From assembly GCF_001640025.1 (NCBI RefSeq), contig NC_031673.1, positions 372,001 through 436,000 of the forward strand: a stretch of DNA of 64,000 bases, written 5' to 3'. The notes under the pieces are model-generated. The model had not been told where the DNA came from. It saw nothing but the letters and a program-made list of their open reading frames with translations, and ran no database searches. The stretch comes from Sugiyamaella lignohabitans (taxonomy: Eukaryota; Ascomycota; Dipodascomycetes; Dipodascales; Trichomonascaceae). This document shows positions 59,109 to 64,000 of the stretch, piece by piece (the first letter of the stretch is position 1; each line of letters opens with the position of its first letter). Position numbers and translations under genes: made by a program.

Positions 59109-62095
59109 CGAGGAATAATAATTTCAAATAGAGTCTCCTTTGAACGGGTTCTGATTCAATATATATGTGGCCAAATATTTTCAGACCAATTATTTTCCCA
59201 TTGACATAACCTGATTCTTGGCTGATTTTCCCACAAATAATCAATACCCAGAACTAGCCTAGCGCCTCCAAAATCGATTCGTTGCAGTTTCAAAAGAGTG
59301 TCCAATATAGTTCCAAGTTGACCTTTGGTTCCTGATTTAACTGAATAGTACTCCAGCAATAAGTCTGCTGATATGACGGATTATAAATCTATCTTCGACG
59401 CTTATCTTGCATCGTGCATGGCTGATTGCACCATATCTAGTACTATAACGAGAGAGAAAGGTGAGGTCTAATGACCCACTTTCAGACCAGATCCATTCTT
59501 ATCCTTTGCCAGTTTCATAGCCTTTTGCTGTTTTCTATAGCTGTTCCCGGTTATTCGTGTCTGTAGCCGAAATTGCTCCTTTGCTGGTGCTGTCTATTCG
59601 TTCTATTCGTGCTGATTGCAGCAGTCCTAAGCCAAAGCATGTACATAGTACTAGATTCGGATGATTATTTCAATTCCGTCTTCAATTGACAATTCTATAG
59701 CTAGTTGAGCTGGATTTCCACTGTTTTTTACCTTGAAAACCAATCGATCTTACGCATTTCAAGAGGATAAGCAGTTGGAACCTTGAGTAGCTAGTCTGTT
59801 GGCATTAATCTTCTGAAGCATTATGCAATGGAGTAGTACTGCTTAATATGATATCAAGTGTCATAGCATCAATAGCTAGTGTTTGGCACAAAAGTTCGGT
59901 AGGTTGTTTTCACATTTTTCCGCTTTAATTGAAAGGTGAAGCAATTAAAGAAAAAGTTGAAGTATGATAGCTATATAGGAGTTTCAGGTCCGCAAAGCAC
60001 AGAGGGCTCTTATTTCATCAAAATGGATGTTTAAATTTACTTGAAGACAAATTCTTATTGTCCGCCATTCAATACTAACACTGGATTCTTTTACTCATAT
60101 GAGGAAAAATCCACTATTTCAGGACTCCAATTAATGTAGTGGTTGTACTTTGAACTTCCCTGCAGGTATGTGCATTCAACTGGGCCACAGTAAGTAATCC
60201 AAACGAAATGCGACTGGAAACTTAATAAAATTATTCCAAGGCCAGTGAGAGGGAAGCATGGATTGCAAGAACTAGGAATTAGGTTGACGTCAGTTTTGCG
60301 TGTTTTCAGATGAGCTTTGCGCTTAGAAAACCATAAATACACTATCTGGATAGTTTTGATGGCGAACCCATGTGAAATTGTAAGTTGCAATAGAGAAACT
60401 GGCTATTCATTTAATTCATCCAACTGTAAAAAGAACTAAGTTATGTGCGTCTAATGTTTCTGAGAGCCGAGAAATAGCATATAACACGGAATGTGAGAGT
60501 GAGAACACACCTAAATTCTTGAACAGCCTGCATATGCAGCAGATTCTACTTTCAACTGAAAAAGGTGAACATTTTCACACGCGAACTAAAAAATATTGGT
60601 CTAAGAGCAGTAAACCTAGCTTCATACCCCATACTTACGTCATCCACACGCGATTATCCACCGCCGAGGTAACGACTCGAGCGCAGCGAGAGGAGCCACG
60701 GGGTCTGGGGCGGAGCCCCAGCCGCCGGAGGCAGAACCCCTCCCCCTCCAAGCTCAAGGACTACCCGTCAATATTTTCGAGCATGGCAATAGTCAGAGCA
60801 GACAGCAGTGATTAGCAAGGAAGAGGCACACAATTCCCGCTCAGCAGATGCAAAGCTCACATCTGGAACCCGGCGTCAAAGCGGGAAGACAGTAGATACC
60901 GGCCATCAGTAGCATGCACGAATGAATAGAGTTTAGAAATAAAAATATTATCCAATTCTCGGCCCATAGCAGCAACCACGTACATTTTATGTATTTATTG
61001 GTGGTTTTGCGATTGAAATAAGGTCTTCGTAGACTGGTGTAGAGAATAGCGGGGTGTGGATTTGTTGATTGATTTCCATATGCAGACTAATTGTACCCCT
61101 GAAATTCCAATTTTAGGTTGGCAGTCTAACTGCCGGAAAGACCTTACCCTGACCTAATACGGTTAATAGCGTGGGATTCGAATGCAGCAGGAAAGAGAGA
61201 CAAAATAGTCAAGACAAAACAGACTTTTGTGCCAAAGATAAACACAAATACGCTAATACTCGAAAAAAAGAGGTACACGAGGTGTGGAATTAAATCAGGT
61301 TGTGACGGTTTGTTCCGATTGTCGATTTGGTTTTCCAATAGCGAGACAATCGATTGCTAGCAAGATCGCGTAGACTTTTGAACACGCGTGGACAACGCGG
61401 TTGTATCCCGATATTTTTGTATCACAGCCGTCCCCCCTTTTTTTTTTTCGTTCGCCGATAAACCCAGCAGACCTATCTACATCATTGTCCATCCATCCGC
61501 TGTCAAACAACACGCGTACTATACATAATCAGGGTCAAGGGCGAGAATCCAAGCAGAAAAGCTGCTGTTCGTACTTTGCACTTTTGTGAAAGTGTTATAT
61601 GGGACAGGATTGACTGCGATCTGGTTGGTCAAGTTGGTAAGTGATGCTGATGTATGAAATGGTCATGGTTGGTGATGCTGACTATGGACCATTTGTGTTT
61701 GTGAAGTGAAGATAGGGGCCCATGAGTGTTGGTAAATAGTGATTTGTTGACTGTAGGAATTGTGGTTGTTGGCCATGTTATTGAACTTGGATTAGATGAA
61801 AGTGGCTCTAAAAGCGGAACTAGATGGATTATGCTAGCGATTACGATAGTTATTGTGACTGAGCATCGGTTTATGTTTATACGGTACACGAAGATATACT
61901 GGATTGTACCGTGTAAAGATATACTGATATTGAATTATATATTGGTTAGGCCTTTGGATTGTGTTTTGTATGATAATGATTCATTTGATGGATAGGGGTT
62001 TGAGGATGGTTCTTATGGGTAATTTTTGGGAGTATCTTAACGAAATAAAAGCAAAATTTAAACTAACGATGAATAGCAACAAAAAGTAACTTACG
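59109..62095. other. 3-kb gene-poor region upstream of SPA2
   Basis: AT-rich. It holds one isolated GHE right half (60673). No gene is supported. A GTAAGT at 61637 and a CTAAC...AG at 62063-62076 could bound a leader intron of SPA2. Confidence 0.45.
60673..60732. repeat. GHE right half (B'), isolated
   Basis: Intact right half with loop GCA in the B' hairpin. No gene within about 1.3 kb. Confidence 0.9.
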
Positions 62096-64000
62096 ATGAT
62101 GTCCTCAGTGAATTACAACCAGCCAATTCACAGTAGAGGTCCTTCTTTGGACAAGTATTCCGGGATGACCAACAGCCACAGCAATAGCAACCTATACGGT
62201 GCTAATGGCAATGGTAATCCCAATACTAGCCCGAATCCAACAGATGGGTCAATACATACTACACGATCGTCAACTGATGATGTGAGTATTGATGACACCA
62301 TTGCGAGTTATCATCACACTTTTTGTCAATTTACTGGACATTATAACGGTATCTGGGACGGATCTCGTGGCGATGGAAATGGTGGACCGAGTGCACCAGG
62401 ATCGAAGGCTCGTCAGAAGCTTGAAAAACTCTCTAAAGTACACTTTTCCGAGTTGTCTACAGATGTATATGATGAACTTGTGAGACGAGTTGATCCTCTT
62501 CCACATGAAACCGAGTTTTTGGCTCCACGAGATAATATTCATAGAAAAAGAAACCAAGCCCGTCAAAAACTAGCTATGCTGTCGCCATCTCGGTTTAACG
62601 ACTTAGCTTCTGATATTCTGTATGAGATTGAAAGAAGGTATCCCAACTTACGAGCCAACCCTCCTGCAGACAGACCATCAATTAGCGATCCAAACGATCC
62701 CAATAGTGCTAAAGAATCACCAGCATTGGGGTCGACTTCTCAATCGCCATATTTGACTACCCGTCGATTTAGTAATGCCTCAGCTGTCTCGAATGCCACC
62801 AGTCGATATACTTCTGAAGACTACCATCTCAGAGACTCTGTAATGCCACCAAGAAACTCGAGTCTGAATACCCTGGGTATTTCTAGTCCCGCTGCAACTC
62901 CACCTATGCCCTCAGAATCCGCTTTCACCCATCAACATAATGCATCAATTGTTCCTCCTCTCCAGGAAGAAGTATCGATTCCACCTTCTAACCGATCTGC
63001 CCCATTGGCTCAACCCATAAAATCTACCACGATTATCCCCACTAAATCAACTTTAGTGGAAGAAGACGATGATGACGACGAAGAAGGTTTTGAAGATACA
63101 ATTGATGCGGATGATGAGGCTGATGAGAGCGCTGGTATAGCTAACAACAGCACTTTCTCGTCAAACGGCTCGGTACGAAACAGTAAACGTCTTTCAATGC
63201 TGACGCCGTTAAGTGATATCGAGGAAGAAGCCGATGCTGCAAGACTAGCTGCTGTTGCAGCTGCTGCAAATGGTGGCGTAACTGGTGATAGAGGTGTTCA
63301 CGATGTTGCTGAAGACGAAATAACCCGGGGAGGATCTTATGGAAATGAACAAGATTCTGCCGGTGGAATAGAAGAAGGCGAAGAGTCTGATGACGAGTCT
63401 GTGTCAGCCAAGCTCAGAGATCGTGATGAGCAGATTCAAATGCTTGTTGCAGAAGGTTCACGAATGGATGAAACAATAAACAACCTCGAGTCACGACTTC
63501 AAGAATCTGAGACTGTGAAAACAACTCTCGAGGAAGAAAATAACCGACTTCACGATATGGTTGGTGAATTAGAAGAGCAACGACAGAAAGCGGTTGACGA
63601 AAAAGAGAGTATCCAAAAGCGGTTGGAGGCTCTTGAACAAGAAGTAGAGGAGTCGAAAGCCGCTATTGCTGCTCATGAAGCCACTATTAATTCACATAAA
63701 GAAACAATCGATAAACTGGGTGATGAGAAGAAACAGTCTGAGGACGAGCTGTCTCGTGCAACGGGCCTTCTCACTCAGTTACGTGAGGAGCATGCTAACG
63801 ATTCGGATTTGCAACAAGCCAATGCAAGACATGTCGAGACAATTGCCGGACATGAAACGACTATTGATAATCTTCAGCGTGAATTAGATTCCACCAAGGA
63901 GACCCATTCAAGAGAGATTGATGACCTAAAACAGCAACATGAAAGTCAAATTGCAGAACTTACCACCAGCCATTCGACTCTAAAAGATCAAGTTGACTCT
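62096..64000 (+). CDS. SPA2: Polarity scaffold SPA2, 5' part (runs off the window)
   Basis: The frame is open from ATG 62096 to the end (635 codons). Two tandem Spa2-homology repeats mark the family: KARQKLEKLSKVHFSELSTDVYDEL (about 104-128) and NQARQKLAMLSPSRFNDLASD (about 153-173, continuing ILYEIERRYP). A Ser/Pro/Asn-rich region, an acidic block (DDDDDEE near 325) and a long coiled coil (about 440 onward) follow. Spa2 is the polarisome scaffold that binds formin, Pea2 and MAPK-pathway kinases at growth tips. A second ATG follows immediately (MM start). The C-terminal domain lies beyond the window. Confidence 0.9.
   Translation, partial: MMSSVNYNQPIHSRGPSLDKYSGMTNSHSNSNLYGANGNGNPNTSPNPTDGSIHTTRSSTDDVSIDDTIASYHHTFCQFTGHYNGIWDGSRGDGNGGPSAPGSKARQKLEKLSKVHFSELSTDVYDELVRRVDPLPHETEFLAPRDNIHRKRNQARQKLAMLSPSRFNDLASDILYEIERRYPNLRANPPADRPSISDPNDPNSAKESPALGSTSQSPYLTTRRFSNASAVSNATSRYTSEDYHLRDSVMPPRNSSLNTLGISSPAATPPMPSESAFTHQHNASIVPPLQEEVSIPPSNRSAPLAQPIKSTTIIPTKSTLVEEDDDDDEEGFEDTIDADDEADESAGIANNSTFSSNGSVRNSKRLSMLTPLSDIEEEADAARLAAVAAAANGGVTGDRGVHDVAEDEITRGGSYGNEQDSAGGIEEGEESDDESVSAKLRDRDEQIQMLVAEGSRMDETINNLESRLQESETVKTTLEEENNRLHDMVGELEEQRQKAVDEKESIQKRLEALEQEVEESKAAIAAHEATINSHKETIDKLGDEKKQSEDELSRATGLLTQLREEHANDSDLQQANARHVETIAGHETTIDNLQRELDSTKETHSREIDDLKQQHESQIAELTTSHSTLKDQVDS

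Noticed and set aside
1..64000. Mitochondrial GC clusters
   Set aside because: The structure is similar, but the flanking genes are nuclear (spliceosomal introns, nuclear-coded mitochondrial proteins with presequences).

Overview
The window is nuclear DNA of a budding yeast (Saccharomycotina). It holds 21 complete protein genes and one gene cut by the right edge, all matching yeast or fungal housekeeping families. CTG codons sit at conserved leucines of calmodulin, so CTG is read as Leu and the CUG-Ser clade is unlikely. Genes have few, short introns with GTAAGT or GTACGT donors and a CTAAC branch site 7-12 nt before the acceptor. A DGAT1-type acyltransferase, an MMtag protein, a BCAS2/SPF27-like protein and EF-hand-complete calmodulin suggest a lineage basal to Saccharomycetaceae. 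A Trichomonascaceae/Dipodascales yeast (Sugiyamaella- or Blastobotrys-like) is my guess, with low confidence.

Layout: secreted tandem-repeat protein (+), TAF12 (+), MMtag protein (-), SPF27 (-), SNF7 (+), SED5 (-), membrane protein with a PIP-kinase N-lobe (+), IMO32/EAT1-type hydrolase (-), PSY4 (+), RSM24 (-), RSM7 (+), HMO1 (+), a 5.8-kb gene-poor stretch, DGAT1 (+), legume-type lectin (-), SKN7 (-), a 6-kb gene-poor stretch, SCH9 (-), ALG1 (-), CMD1 (+), a 3.9-kb gene-poor stretch, AIM3/BBC1-like (+), YML131W-like reductase (+), HRT3-like F-box protein (-), a 3-kb gene-poor stretch and the 5' part of SPA2 (+). There are no operons; neighbours are functionally unrelated. No tRNA, rRNA, retrotransposon or CRISPR array was recognised.

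The remarkable component is a dispersed GC-rich element, here called GHE (GC-hairpin element), with about 50 full, half or decayed copies in 64 kb. A full copy is about 140 bp. Its left half reads GCCTCCGGCGGC, hairpin H1 (CTGGGGC-TCC-GCCCCAG), a 10-nt linker, then an inner hairpin: type A (CTCCTGC-TTC-GCAGGAG) or type B (CTCTCGCTTCGCTCGAG). The right half is the inverted counterpart. Ordinary full copies always pair one A with one B, so the near-palindrome has polarity. GHEs never interrupt a coding exon. They occur in 10 of the 13 introns I could resolve and lie 14-109 nt past the stop codon of 17 of the 21 complete genes, often shared symmetrically by convergent genes. They are stop-free in all six frames, and their stems are conserved while the triloops vary. 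This looks like an undescribed mobile or structural element family concentrated in introns and 3' transcript ends. Exon boundaries were inferred by joining conserved protein segments across consensus splice sites.
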